A stretch of DNA of 64,000 bases from Spongospora subterranea f. sp. subterranea. Taxonomy: Eukaryota > Endomyxa: Phytomyxea > Phytomyxea > Plasmodiophorida. The number at the start of each line of letters is the position of its first letter. Within the stretch, counting starts at the first letter, position 1. The stretch lies in contig JAUGWO010000238.1 in assembly GCA_049724395.1 (NCBI GenBank), forward strand, positions 1 to 64,000, given 5' to 3'. This document shows, one piece after another, positions 43,942 through 54,331 of this stretch. Made by a program: the position numbers and the translations under genes. The notes beneath the pieces are model-generated. The model saw nothing but the letters and a program-made list of their open reading frames with translations, did no database searches and was not told the origin of the DNA.

Positions 43942-44854
43942 TTGCCATAGAATTGTTTACTTGGCAATACACAGCTCATAGCTTGCACAGATGAACCTGC
44001 TCAATTGTGGATCACGGTAATGTTGATTTTCCACTCGATTTGCAATGCTCAAGCGCGAGTATTTGTTTTGTCGAAGTACCTTACCGCGCCATTGGGCTCA
44101 TTATCGGTTGATTTCCAAAACAAGGGATTCGTTTGTTAGCCAACATGTTATTTTGGAAAACGCTTAGCGGCAGCCCTTGAGAACAACATCGCAAAGGGTC
44201 GGTGCTTGCGATATTGTCTCCAACAAGCTGACAATCGTGTGGACTTGGCACAATAATGACAAATCAGATGTTCGTCATCGAGCGATTCACTTCACCCAGG
44301 AAAGCCTGTCCACTTACGTTGACGAGAATTGATGGACTACATTTGACCCAGCAACCACAGATCCGCTTTTACATTCGGCCTCATGGCACATATGGGAGAT
44401 GTGAATTTATGACTTGAAAAATGTTGGGCGTTCTTAGCCTGTCTAGCATTGTCGTGACGCCATTTAGCATCAGCACGTCCCGATATTGTAGAACCTGCCA
44501 GGTGCTATATTCCAACTAACTGCAGTACTGCCCAGGCGCCTTGGTCGTCCTGCGATTTAGAGCAGCTCCCCAGTGATGTTCTCTAAATGTGGGCATTGCG
44601 TCTCTGACATCGAACACCATTGACATATTATGTGAGTTTTCAGTACCGTGAACTCAAATCGCAAGGTTTGTCAACGTCATGCAGAGTGTCAAACCAGTTT
44701 ATAACTACAGTTGGCAGGAAGGCTTTTGATTCACGTCTTCAACGGTGTTCAAAGTTTTTTTGTTGTGTTCCCAAAGTTCCCTCAATGTCTCAACAGGGTC
44801 CCTATCCGATTGCCACAAACATCAGGGATGGACGAATGAAGTCGATGGGCGACA
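43942..44854. other. Intergenic, no gene recognised
   Basis: About 0.9 kb between the JmjC gene and the 3' end of the glyoxalase-II-like gene. The plus frame 44,620-44,976 is antisense to that gene's last exon and shows no family signal. No repeats noticed. Confidence 0.5.
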
Positions 44855-45626
44855 TTACTTATGATATCCTGTATATTTCCGTACCGCTGCAGTTTCCAAC
44901 CGCATCAAGGGATTGTACAGCAGCTCCTCTTTCACTGTCGACGGCGTTGGTGATTTTCCATTTCGCACGCGCTTAAGCTCCAATTTGAGTTTTCGTATCA
45001 CATATTGATTATCGGGATCAACGGCCTCAGCGAATCGAAGATTCTTGACAATATAGTCATGGCCCCAATAGATTTCGGTGTTAGGACCCATTTCATAGAT
45101 CTAAAAGACAATCAAACTACCGACAGCACAAAGAGTGGCGACTTATCGCCAATACCTTCTTTAGATTGTCAAACATTTCTTCAGGAGTCGGTTCAACGAA
45201 TGGCCCACATTCGCTAATGAACATGGTGTCTCCTGAGAAGAGACATCGTCTAGACCCATGCTCTGCCAGATACATGACGTGCCCAACTGTACGGCAAGGA
45301 GATGATATGGACGACACCTTGATCGAACCAAGATTGAAGCAATCGCAATCTGATAATTTGCAATTCACATAAGGCACATAATCTTTCACGCCGCCTAATA
45401 TGGACGTTTGCGGGTGATTTTCGTAAAAGAATTTATTCCCCCTGGAGTGATTGTTGTCTCCGTTGGTAATCCATATCTGCGATGGAACATCCAAACCATG
45501 GTCCAAACAGTATGAGATGATCGCGGACGGCTCTGATGGATCAACGGCGGCCGTGGAACCAGAAACCGCATCGATAACGATGTAAGTCAGGCTCCCCGTG
45601 GCTACCGGAATGGTAATCACATTCAT
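44855..45626 (-). CDS. Glyoxalase II-like protein lacking most metal ligands (predicted pseudoenzyme)
   Basis: Homologue of hydroxyacylglutathione hydrolase across its full length, in two exons joined by a ~55-bp intron (45,153-45,099). N-terminus: SLTYIVIDAVSGSTAAVDPS. The metal motif THxHxDH reads TNGDNNH, so His54, His56 and Asp58 (human numbering) are Asn, Asp and Asn; only His59 remains. The next ligand in TPCHTxGH is Arg (SPCRTVGH). Asp134 (FSGDTMF) and His173 (YWGHDY) remain. The glutathione-binding C-terminus is well kept: TPSTVKEELLYNPLMR. The open frame and conserved C-terminus argue against simple decay. Binding without hydrolysis, or a changed metal site, is inference. Confidence 0.85.
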
Positions 45627-47330
45627 TTACACACGCGAGAAAATACGGCGACAGAATCCCGAATGCTCCGAGATCCGTAAATAACCCAGCTATCTCAACT
45701 GTTTCAACATGAAACCGGTTGATTCAGCCGATCGCAACATCCGTTTCCTGATTGGTCCCAAACAGCCCAAGATCGGCCGCGGCCGTGGACATTGCCAATT
45801 ACGTTATCCGGTGGCAGTCCCAGCCACCGATCACTGCGACAAGTGGCGTTACACTCCGACGCCGTCAGTGGTAACGATGTTCTGCTGACCATCTCCATGC
45901 GAAAATCGAGAACATTCTTCTACGATAGACGCTCTGAAGGATTGAGCATTGGGTGGACGAGGACATAACGATTGCTAGTAATCAATCGGGGTTGGCTGTG
46001 CATTGGGATAATTGGAAAAAACAATGGCACCTTTTGTTTCGAAAAAAGAGGGCAATGTTTCTGCCATTAACGGCAGTACTGCCGCTGGTGCTCGCATACT
46101 GTCCAACAACTCTTGACCAAATAAAGCACTATCCGCCTTTGATTGAGTTTACTCACTAACAAAGTTCTTGCCATTCGGCTTGACCACAATTACAAAATTG
46201 CTACCATGCAGACAGACTCCCCAAAAGATTTACTATTGGGTTCTGGCAGAAAAGCAAAGCAAAGTATCCCGCTGTCAGCTAGATTGTTAACTGGAAAAGA
46301 TTCAGTAAAAAAACAACCTCCATCTTGAATTTTCAAATGAACGGTTGCTGCATCAAATTAGTTTGATTGACTGCACCCTTGTTGACGCTGTTGGCTAGAT
46401 ACAGATTGAAATCACTTCGGGCAACAAATTCCTGACAAAGTGGCCGAGCTGAACATTCATTTGGAAATGATTCCTCCAAGCATTCATTAAGCCTATAGTG
46501 CAGGGTTTGAAACAGCAGGACATTTCGAGGAATCGGCTGTCAAGAAGCTTTCGATGTTATGATGTAATCATTGAAGAGGTCGGAAAGAACTTGTCGTGGT
46601 GAACCAGCATCTACAAGCCGTTTTCATTCTGACGACGAAACTGTCTTCACAGTGTGTATCAGGTTAGTGCACGAGGAGGGATTAGATTGCGCAGGCTGAA
46701 GCCAACATCCATGATCCTCTTAGCCGGTTGAAAATACAGACACATGTTTATCAAGAACTTATTTAATCACGTTGGTTTTATTTGGCCTGAACAAAGCGAA
46801 AATTACGACGGGTTTCAGGCCAACTGGGACGCCATCACACTCTACAATTGCACGTGAGGAACGTCACCGATGGTCGCCCACGTGAACTATCGCCATCCTG
46901 ACAGTGGGAAACCCTCACGCGTTTTGCTCTGGTGTCACTGTATGCCATACATACAGTGACGCGAGAGTACACGCGTCCCTGATACACCAAATGGGCAAAT
47001 TGTCTTCCTACTATAGAACTGCAACCCAGGGCCTTGGTTGGTCAATGCTTCTGTACCACTCTTGTGAGACTGATCATTGGTGATCGGACAATTGCTACAA
47101 ACGTCGAACGCCAATCTGGATCCTAAATCGCGCCAGTAAGTGATAACGCGACAGTAAACGCGTGATAGGAAGGTTGCGCTATATCGAACTGACTGGGGTT
47201 CACTGGGCCGATCAGCTGCGCGTTCCGCCCAGTTGATCTGCAACCCCCCTTGATGACTCTACCCCACTCCCATAGCTCATGGCGCGCGGACTAATAAACT
47301 GCGCCCCAGATACTCCGTCAAGGAGACCTC
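45627..47330. other. 1.7-kb stretch without a confident gene
   Basis: A plus frame at 45,713 reads MKPVDSADRNIRFLIGPKQP then KIGRGRG, vaguely like the start of an FHA domain, but no HxN or later FHA motif follows in frame. Another plus frame (45,953-46,159) starts MDEDITIASNQ and has a hydrophobic segment. From 46,330 to 47,330 there is no coding signal. A short perfect palindrome lies at 46,935-46,959. The 300 bp before 47,331 should include the transporter promoter. Confidence 0.3.
46935..46959. repeat. 25-bp palindrome (10-bp arms)
   Basis: TCACTGTATG, five bases, then CATACAGTGA. Perfect arms, in an otherwise featureless intergenic region. Could be a binding site or a chance hairpin. Confidence 0.6.
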
Positions 47331-48873
47331 GTGGCGGATTTTGATCATTATTTCTGCAATTGGTTATTAGGACAACAGCGCCGTCCATGTCCTCCAAGTT
47401 TCGATAGCACGTACCACGCGCCCATTATGCTCCAGGAGCCCGTCAAGGCCCCAGAGGCCCGCCGCTTCATGTCGTTGGGGCAGTTTGTGTTCGTTGCGTT
47501 TTTTCTGACTTGTGGAGGTCCGTTCGGACTAGAGGACGCCGTCAAAGGTGGTGGCATTTTTCTCACGCTTGCAGGCCTAGTGGTGCTGCCTTTTATATGG
47601 TCCATCCCTCAGTCATTAATGACCGCCGAACTCAGCTCCATGATGTCGGTAAATGGTGGCAGTCTCGTCTGGGTCTGGCGCGGTCTAGGCAACTGTGCAG
47701 GCGTCGCCAATGCCTATAACTCCCTGTTATCTGCAATGATCGACATCTGCCTTTATCCTGATCTCATTGTCCGGTACTTCCCCGTCCATCTAGATGCAGC
47801 CTATAAATATCCTGCTAAGATCGCAATTCTGTGCATGATCACCATATTCAATGCTATTGGCCTCAACGTTGTCGGCGCTATCAGCATTTTTTTCATGATT
47901 ATGTCTTTATCGGTTTTTGTGGTAGAGATACCTTACGCTGTCCCACTTATAACGTCGGTTGATTATTTGCAATTACCTGGACAGGTATAATTATGAATAT
48001 TGTATTGATTGGTTGCTGATGGTGTGTTATCAGATGGATTATGCTCTGCTTGTATCAGTCTTAGTTTGGGCATACACTGGATGGGACGCTCTAAGCAACT
48101 TTGCTGGAGAAGTGAAGAACCCAACTAAAACATACCCCCTGGGCATAGCATTGGCAATGATAGCCGGATCGATTGCGTATATCGTACCCATATTCATCTC
48201 CTACACTCTTCTACCCGATCCTGAGCAATGGGGGAGCGAGGACGCCCTGATGACTGCTGCCGTGAAAGCGACTGGACCCAAGACATGGCTGCCAATATGG
48301 GTATCGTTGGCTGCCGTGCTTGCCAATTCTGGTCAACTTCTCGCCGGGATGGCGGCGACATCAAGGCTGATGCAAGCAATGGGCTCGTCGAAGAATGAGG
48401 CTGGGATCAGTATTAGGACTTTGCCAAAAGTGTTAGGGCACCAATGGGAACGCTTCGGCACTCCTGTCAGCGCATTGGTAGTTCAACTGCTTGTTTCCTC
48501 TGTGTTCTGCTACTGGGACTTCGCGTCGCTGGTCGAGTTCTTGAATTTACTCACCTGTTTCCGCATCGCTCTGGAGTTGGCCGCGTTCATTGCCCTCAAA
48601 TATCGCGAACCAATGGCACACCGTCCATTCTTAGTCCCGTTCGGGTTGGCGGGAGCCTGGTCTATCGTGGTGTTGAAGTCAATCGTCCTGGTGCTGTTGA
48701 TTGGCACCGTCGCGGCTAAGTACCCCATCATGGTCGCCCTGTCGGTTCTGGTTAATGTGATTATTGTCGGCATTGCTTATTGGGCTGGAGGGTCCAGCCG
48801 CGATTCCTGCATTGGCGGAAAGGTCCCGGAGGAAATTGACGATTCAGCCTCGATTCCGGCTGTGTTCTGTTAA
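47331..48873 (+). CDS. APC-superfamily polyamine/amino-acid transporter (PHS/PUT type)
   Basis: Two exons joined by one ~49-bp intron (47,985-48,033). Start at 47,331, or at 47,427 (MLQEPVKAPEARRFMSLGQF). TM1 carries FFLTCGGPFGLEDAVKGGG, the GGPFGxEDxV signature of plant and protist polyamine uptake transporters and related PHS proteins; FIWSIPQSLMTAELSSMM follows. TM6 contains WAYTGWDALSNFAGEV, as in the family. About 12 hydrophobic segments are present and the C-terminal tail is short and polar. Likely a plasma-membrane cation-amino-acid or polyamine symporter. The specific substrate is inference from the signature. Confidence 0.9.
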
Positions 48874-48974
48874 ACTATCCAGATATATTCATTTAGAATA
48901 AAGATATATTTGAGATTCGCATTGTTATCAACAACGTCTTCATCGGGTTTATTATTTATGTAGCTTTCCGATGT

Positions 48975-50717
48975 TCACTCGCTGTTTTTAGATATCATTT
49001 GGCGTTTCTCGGGGCAGCACATGTGCTCGGTGCAGACCATCTTACTGCATATCGGTTCCATGCATGGATGCGATTGCTGGAACAGTTGCGAGAACGGCAG
49101 GTTCGACACCTCAGGCTGGATGGTTGACGAATGGATCCCATAACTGTGTAGAATCAGTTTCAGCTCGTCCGAGACTCGCATGAAATCGCCGGTGCTGCTC
49201 ATCACGACGTGCATCGAGGCGACAATCTTGCTGTTGACCAAGGTCCAAACGTGGAAATCGTGGATCTCGGCGACCCCAGCAACCTTCAAGAGCGAGCTGA
49301 TCATGCGCCTGACGTCGATACCTTCTGGTGTGGTGTTAAGTAGAACACGGGCCGAATCCTTGACCAACGGGATCGTACCAGCAATGATGATGAAGGAGAT
49401 AAGAACAGCAGATACAGGATCACTGTACATCTTCCATGTCCCTTTACCGTATTTGATGATGAGACCGCTGATGGCGACGGCGATCGATCCAAGGGCGTCG
49501 CCCATGACGTGCAGAAGCACTCCACGAATGTTCAGGGTTGGATGGCATCATGCGATCAAAGCACCCCCGCTTGGGTGGCGTATAGTTATCGCCATTGCTA
49601 TCGCTATGGCTGTGGTTATGGCTGTGCTCAGCACTATCAGCGCCATGGCTATGGCCATGCCCATGGTCACCGCCGAACAGGAACAGCCCGACAACGTTCA
49701 GCCCAAGGCCAACGTACGTCACGATCAGCAACGTGTCGACGTTTTCCTCGAGATTGTTTCCCTCCTTATATCCCTCCATGAACTTGTTGAACGCCTCCAT
49801 GAACATGTTCAGACTATGGGTATTTTCAATCAACGTATTGGCAACGCGAACAATAATCATGGCACCACTCACCAGATGGAAAGCATGAACGTCGCATTCA
49901 TCAACGACGCCACAATTTCCATGCGCTTGAGCCCGAATGTCTTTCCATACGAGGTTTCACGTTTGGACGCTCTCATGGCGTAATATCCAACCACAAGAGC
50001 AATGAAATCCGATAACATGTGCATCGCATCGGCAATCAGACCTAAAGATCCAATACCCAGACCATAGACCAGCTCGACCACGAAATAGACTCCGGTCAAG
50101 ATGAACATGGCGACGAATTTGAGGGCGTCTTTGTCCCGATACCATCTCGTATTCGACCCCGACGCCGCCTGTTCCCGGGAGTATTCATCGCTCAGTTGAT
50201 ATAATCGCTTCATCTCCCGTCGCGTTCTCCGTTTCGTCGGAGCCTGAACCGGTTGTATCTCCACCAATGGTGGATCATCGCAGACGGCAACCCGACCATG
50301 TTCGGTGCACTTCGCTCCCTTGACGTGGCGGTGGATGACCCCATCGACCAGGTAATCAGTATGATCGCCATGAGCGATGGCCGGATGACCACATTCCACC
50401 CCATGCGCATGGTCATCCTTGTGGACGATATCGGCTCCGTTCACCAGCTCCAGATCATGCTGAACGATCTGGCCATCGACTTTACAATCCAGCTGCCCAT
50501 CGTCGTTCAGATACCCTTCATGATCATCGTGCTGCACGGCGACATGGCCACAGGTTTCGCTGTGCTCGCCAATAGCGCATCCGCTCATAATACGAACAAC
50601 AGGGCCATCGTCAGTTTCGTCCATAGGAACTGGCTCAAACGATTTTCGGTTCCCCTCGCCCGTTCTCTTTTGCGTCCATTTTGATCGATGTTCAGGAAAA
50701 GTGTCTGTGATTGACAC
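48975..50717 (-). CDS. ZnT/CDF zinc transporter with Cys-His-rich N-terminus
   Basis: Cation diffusion facilitator that moves Zn2+ out of the cytosol. The N-terminal ~130 residues hold metal-binding-like repeats: CGHVAVQHDDHEGYL, CGHPAIAHGDHTDYLVDG, then CTEHGRVAVC. The membrane domain starts ALKFVAMFILTGVYFVVELV; TM2 contains IADAMHMLSDF (H-x3-D) and TM5 LLHVMGDALGSIAV (H-x3-D), the two zinc-site pairs. Between TM4 and TM5 is the usual His-rich loop (GDHGHGHSHGADSAEHSHNH). The cytosolic C-domain has AGVAEIHDFHVWTLVNSKIV as in ZnTs, and a Cys-rich tail (CSKMVCTEHMCCPEK). Start at 50,717; introns near 49,880-49,930 and 49,530-49,550. Looks complete. Confidence 0.92.
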
Positions 50718-50985
50718 AGTTTCAGGTTGTGCCGGGATTCGCTGAACCTGAAAATATCCATCGGAACCGTATTTGACTCATCGTCAAGGCCACTTCCGTA
50801 TTGACTCAATATCGTCTGAGATCAAGTGAATCAACCCAAAATCCGGCACATGTATCAACGCCCAGTTGATGGTCAATCCCAGTTGATTGTCAATTTACCC
50901 AGTTTTAAGTGAAACCTGAAGTCAGATTAAAGCTAAGGCACCCTGTAGTATTCCTGCGACATAAATAACTGCTGAGCAACATACT
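50718..50985. promoter_or_regulatory. Region upstream of the ZnT gene
   Basis: About 270 bp between the ZnT start and the next plus-strand frame. No recognisable metal-response element. Slightly repetitive (CCCAGTTGATGGTCAATCCC then CAGTTGATTGTCAATTTACC). Confidence 0.3.
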
Positions 50986-51315
50986 GTGATAAAGGCACGC
51001 GACCACGAATCTTGCAGAGTCGGCCGATTAGGATCAAGGCACACGCTCACTCTCATTTTGACAGTGGATTTTAACCCAGAATCGGTCATTCTTTCTAAGA
51101 TCGACATAACTCAGATGGCAATCCTTCAAAAGGGCAACAACAAGAAAATCGAGAAGATCTTCGGCGTCCTCACTGTCAAACAGCGTCTGGGGACAAGCCG
51201 TGGCGTCAGCAAGGCTGAACGTGTGCTTGGTGTTCGGTTCCACAAGACGGACGGCTGTAAAGCAATGAAGATGCTGGGCGGCGAAGCAATGAAAGGCGCG
51301 CCGTTAATGGTCTAA
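50986..51315 (+). CDS. Small basic open frame, not recognised
   Basis: A plus frame of 109 codons, with an internal Met near 51,115 that would give a 67-residue Lys/Arg-rich protein (KGNNKKIEKIFGVL; LGTSRGVSKAERVL). No known motif. A minus frame (51,034-51,243) overlaps. It may be a real small gene, but nothing confirms it. Confidence 0.3.
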   Translation: MIKARDHESCRVGRLGSRHTLTLILTVDFNPESVILSKIDITQMAILQKGNNKKIEKIFGVLTVKQRLGTSRGVSKAERVLGVRFHKTDGCKAMKMLGGEAMKGAPLMV

Positions 51316-51453
51316 ATATTTAGAATTGCAACTGTCGAATCGTGAATAAACTCTGTTCTTTTGTCGCCATCAATGCAGCCACGCTCTGGGGGTTGATAAA
51401 AATCGGGTGGTGTTATAATGTATTACAATTTTCGTGGAGCAAAGGAAAACAGC

Positions 51454-52419
51454 TCAATCATCCTGTGATTCCTGCGTATCCTGTGTCCATAGTGTGAGAT
51501 TGTCGCGCAAAAGCTGCATGATTAGGGTGCTGTCTTTGTATGACGCTTCATCGAGGGTGTCTAATTTGGCGATCGCGTCGTCAAACGCATTTTTCGCCAA
51601 TTCGCAGGCCTTGTCTGGCTGCTGAAGAATCTCGAAATAGCATACAGAGAAGTTCAGGGCGAGGCCTAGCCGGATCGGATGGGTTGGCGGTAGAGGATCC
51701 GTCGGGTTGGTTGCCAATTCGAAAGCCTTCTCGTAATTCTCCTTGGCCTTGTCAGCGTGTTGCTGATCAGGCTGGAATTCCGCGAAATAACGGTAATAAT
51801 CTCCAGTCATCTTCAAGTAAAACACCTGCGAATTTGAATATGAGAGAACGAATCGCATTCGAAAAAAATAACAGACTTGAGACTCTACGTTGTTGGCTTT
51901 TTGAGCCGCTGGGATCAGAAAATTGGTGAGAACATCCAGGACTTCACGACAGATGTTCGCCAACTCGGTCTCAACTTGCTTGCGGTAGGTTGATATGAGC
52001 TGGTTGGTTTTGTTTTCCTGAAAAGCAAACAAAAACAATTAGTCGCCAAATCTCCGATCATATTTCAATAATTATTCCGATATGTGGCTACTAACTCAAA
52101 ATCAACTCCAGAAAAATTAAGTACCTCGACGTTAAGTGTGCGCCACGACGCTCGCCGGGCTCCGATCACGTTTTTGTATGCAACTGAGAGAAGGTTACGT
52201 TCTTCGACCGAAAGGTCGCCCTTAACAACATCAGTGACAAGAAGACGCATGAACTTGGTCATATCTGAACACGACCCTCAATTTAAACCCAATCCCGCCA
52301 AACCAGGATCGCCAGCGTCACTCACCGTCGTATCGCTCGGCGGTCTCGGCGGCCTTGGCCATGAACAAAAGCTGTTCCTTGTTCAGCGGGCCAACATCAG
52401 TCTCGACGGTCTCAACCAT
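51454..52419 (-). CDS. 14-3-3 protein
   Basis: Phosphoserine-binding adaptor. Start at 52,419 ([20 protein letters not shown], then [11 protein letters not shown], the canonical helix A). Joined exons continue [28 protein letters not shown] and RASWR (14-3-3 signature [10 protein letters not shown]), [28 protein letters not shown] then [13 protein letters not shown], and [34 protein letters not shown] (second signature). The ligand-groove K/R/R/Y residues can be placed. The C-terminus is short and acidic. Introns lie near 52,320-52,260, 52,110-52,030 and 51,880-51,830. Complete. Confidence 0.95.
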
Positions 52420-52816
52420 GGCTTCCGATCACGATCCGAGTTCAGATGAACACCCAAAACACAGCCGATATGAGAAAATGCGGAATACCGTCGACGACTG
52501 GATAATAGAGGGCGGCACGCGGGTATGTGCGCAACCATTGAAAACAAGTGATCATCCAGTGGGAACGGGGGGGATGGCGGCCGCGGCCTGACACCAGTCA
52601 TTTGGTGACATAACCTTGGGTACACTCTCCGATGGCGTTCGGACAGGGCGACGACAATTGGCGCTCGAATCACCCAAGTCTACACTCAACCATACTATGC
52701 ATCACCCTTAAAACACGATTGATAAACGTCCAGACGATGTGTAACTGTTTTATACGATTATTTCGTCGAGTATTGTTCGATATTCGTATTGACTGTGTCT
52801 GCCCTGACCCGACGCG

Positions 52817-52975
52817 CCGTTCGATTTTTTTCGTCACTCTTTCGTTTCTCCGCTAAGACACGGATCTAATTCCACCGATTCTCCCTCCTTCCCCAATATA
52901 CAACATCTTTTTCGGTGGAATTAGATCCGCGTGTATTAGACGAGAAAAGAAAGAGTGACAACGTTGATCGAACGG
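52817..52975. repeat. Imperfect 159-bp palindrome (arms ~62 bp, loop ~33 bp)
   Basis: The core arms CGGATCTAATTCCACCGA (52,861-52,878) and TCGGTGGAATTAGATCCG (52,912-52,929) are perfect complements over 18 bases. The outer arms CACTCTTTCGTTTCTC (52,835-52,850) and 52,943-52,958 pair with one mismatch, and CCGTTCGAT (52,817-52,825) pairs with 52,967-52,975 perfectly. It lies between the divergent 14-3-3 and TMCO1 genes. Candidate foldback element (MITE-like) or structured RNA. Confidence 0.85.
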
Positions 52976-53142
52976 TAGCTCCCGGCACACTTATGAGGAC
53001 ATGCGCGTAGGATCAGGGGATGCCATCATTTTCCCCTGAACTTCGCGGTGCGCCAGTATTCGGAAATAGGGCTGTGCCGTTGATTGGACCTATCGATTGC
53101 GAACTTCAATGTTTGTGAAGCTCCAGGCTTGTTTGGTTTGAG

Positions 53143-53150
53143 TATAAAAG
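53143..53150 (+). promoter_or_regulatory. TATA box-like motif
   Basis: TATAAAAG in the context GAGTATAAAAGGAGC, ~330 bp upstream of the TMCO1 start and 52 bp upstream of a short ATG frame at 53,202. Matches the TATA consensus; function is inferred. Confidence 0.4.
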
Positions 53151-53471
53151 GAGCGGCCATTCTTCTGCAAGTACACTAAATAATCGGTTGATAATCAAAG
53201 ATGACAATTCATCTGAGTTCGCTGAACCAAATTCTCAGCCGACTTGTGAACCAAATATACACCCTGGTGTATACGTATTGAGTGCGGCTATGACAGTGCG
53301 CAGCCTATCATGGTTACTGTGTGGCGGTTGGCCATCTGGCGATACGCTATAGTAGGGGAAAGGGCTTTGCCTGCCATCGATTTCTGGATTCTCGACTCAA
53401 TCGAGCGGATCTCTTGATTGCAATCAGTGCTCGGGAAGACCACGGTTTTTGTCGCAGACATCACTCGAACA

Positions 53472-54292
53472 ATGATTTATTCCGAGGCCATTTATATCAT
53501 CGTGATATCGTTCCTTACTGCATTAATGGCAGAGGGTAGGGCAGAAATCCAAGTTCGAATATCGGCATGACGTGGCAGCATTGGTTTTATTGTCAGGATT
53601 ATCGTGGTTGATGACCTACAGGACGAAGGGCTATAAGTCGCTAGCAAAAGATATCGACGCTCTAAACGCCAAACGTGAGCGACCTGCGATCGCATTATGT
53701 GGTATTTAAGTTAATCGCGATCTGAAAACAGTGGAGAAGGCAAAGGACAGAATTGTCGGAGTGTCGTCGAAGAAGACCAAAGACAAGCAAGTTGCATTTT
53801 ATGAGGAAACCCTTAAATGTTTGGGCCGTTCCCCATTGCAAACATCGTGTTTTTGTAATATCTGCTGTAGTGAAATCTCGGGATCTGACAATATTCAAGA
53901 TGAAGAGTGGGGCGGTCATCATGGTTATCATGTTCTCAGTTCTAGCCTATCTCAACAATCAGTTCGATGGTCGAGTCGTTGCGAAATTGCCGTTTACCCC
54001 AATCCCGTTGATCACAGGTCCGTTCTCAGCTGGACTTATCCACCTCCAAATGGTCCAACCATTATTTCACAGGAATAACCCATCGAAACCTTCCCGGATC
54101 AGATTATACCGATTGCTCAATGACCTTCCTCTACGTAAATTTTCGCATTTAAACGTTGGACTGCCCGAACTGAACGCACGATTTCGGCAGGTATTATGTT
54201 CGATGTCATTCCGAGCGAATATCCACAAGGCACTCGGGTTCACGAGTCCGAAAACAGCCACATCATTCTTTTCTATGCCATCCGACAAATAA
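53472..54292 (+). CDS. TMCO1: TMCO1 (ER calcium-load-activated channel / translocon accessory)
   Basis: Member of the Get1/Oxa1 superfamily, acting at the ER membrane. Five exons join cleanly. ATG 53,472 gives AIYIIVISFLTALMAEG (TM1); a ~60-bp intron leads to LSWLMTYRTKGYKSLAKDID; then EKAKDRIVGVSSKKTKDKQV (coiled coil). The next exon has MKSGAVIMVIMFSVLAYLNN then QFDGRVVAKLPFTPIPLITG, the family hallmark. Then ITHRNLPGSDYTDCSMTFLY joins across a ~56-bp intron (54,140-54,190) to VLCSMSFRANIHKALGF. The stop is at 54,290-54,292. The arrangement matches human TMCO1 along its whole length, including GRVVAKLPF and TDCS..FLY. It ends 39 bp from the MTR4 stop on the other strand. Confidence 0.95.
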
Positions 54293-54331
54293 AATCCCGC
54301 ATGCAAAGAACGTTTTTGATGACGAATTATT

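Noticed and set aside
45713-45904. FHA-like N-terminus
   Set aside because: Only one strand (KIGRG) matches; the later conserved Ser, His and Asn are absent.
49180-49983. Long (267-codon) plus-strand frame
   Set aside because: It is a shadow of the ZnT gene; the minus strand carries the H-x3-D motifs and the His-rich loop.
53202-53282. 26-codon ATG frame after the TATA-like motif
   Set aside because: Too short, no family signal, and no convincing splice to TMCO1; may be a 5' leader frame.
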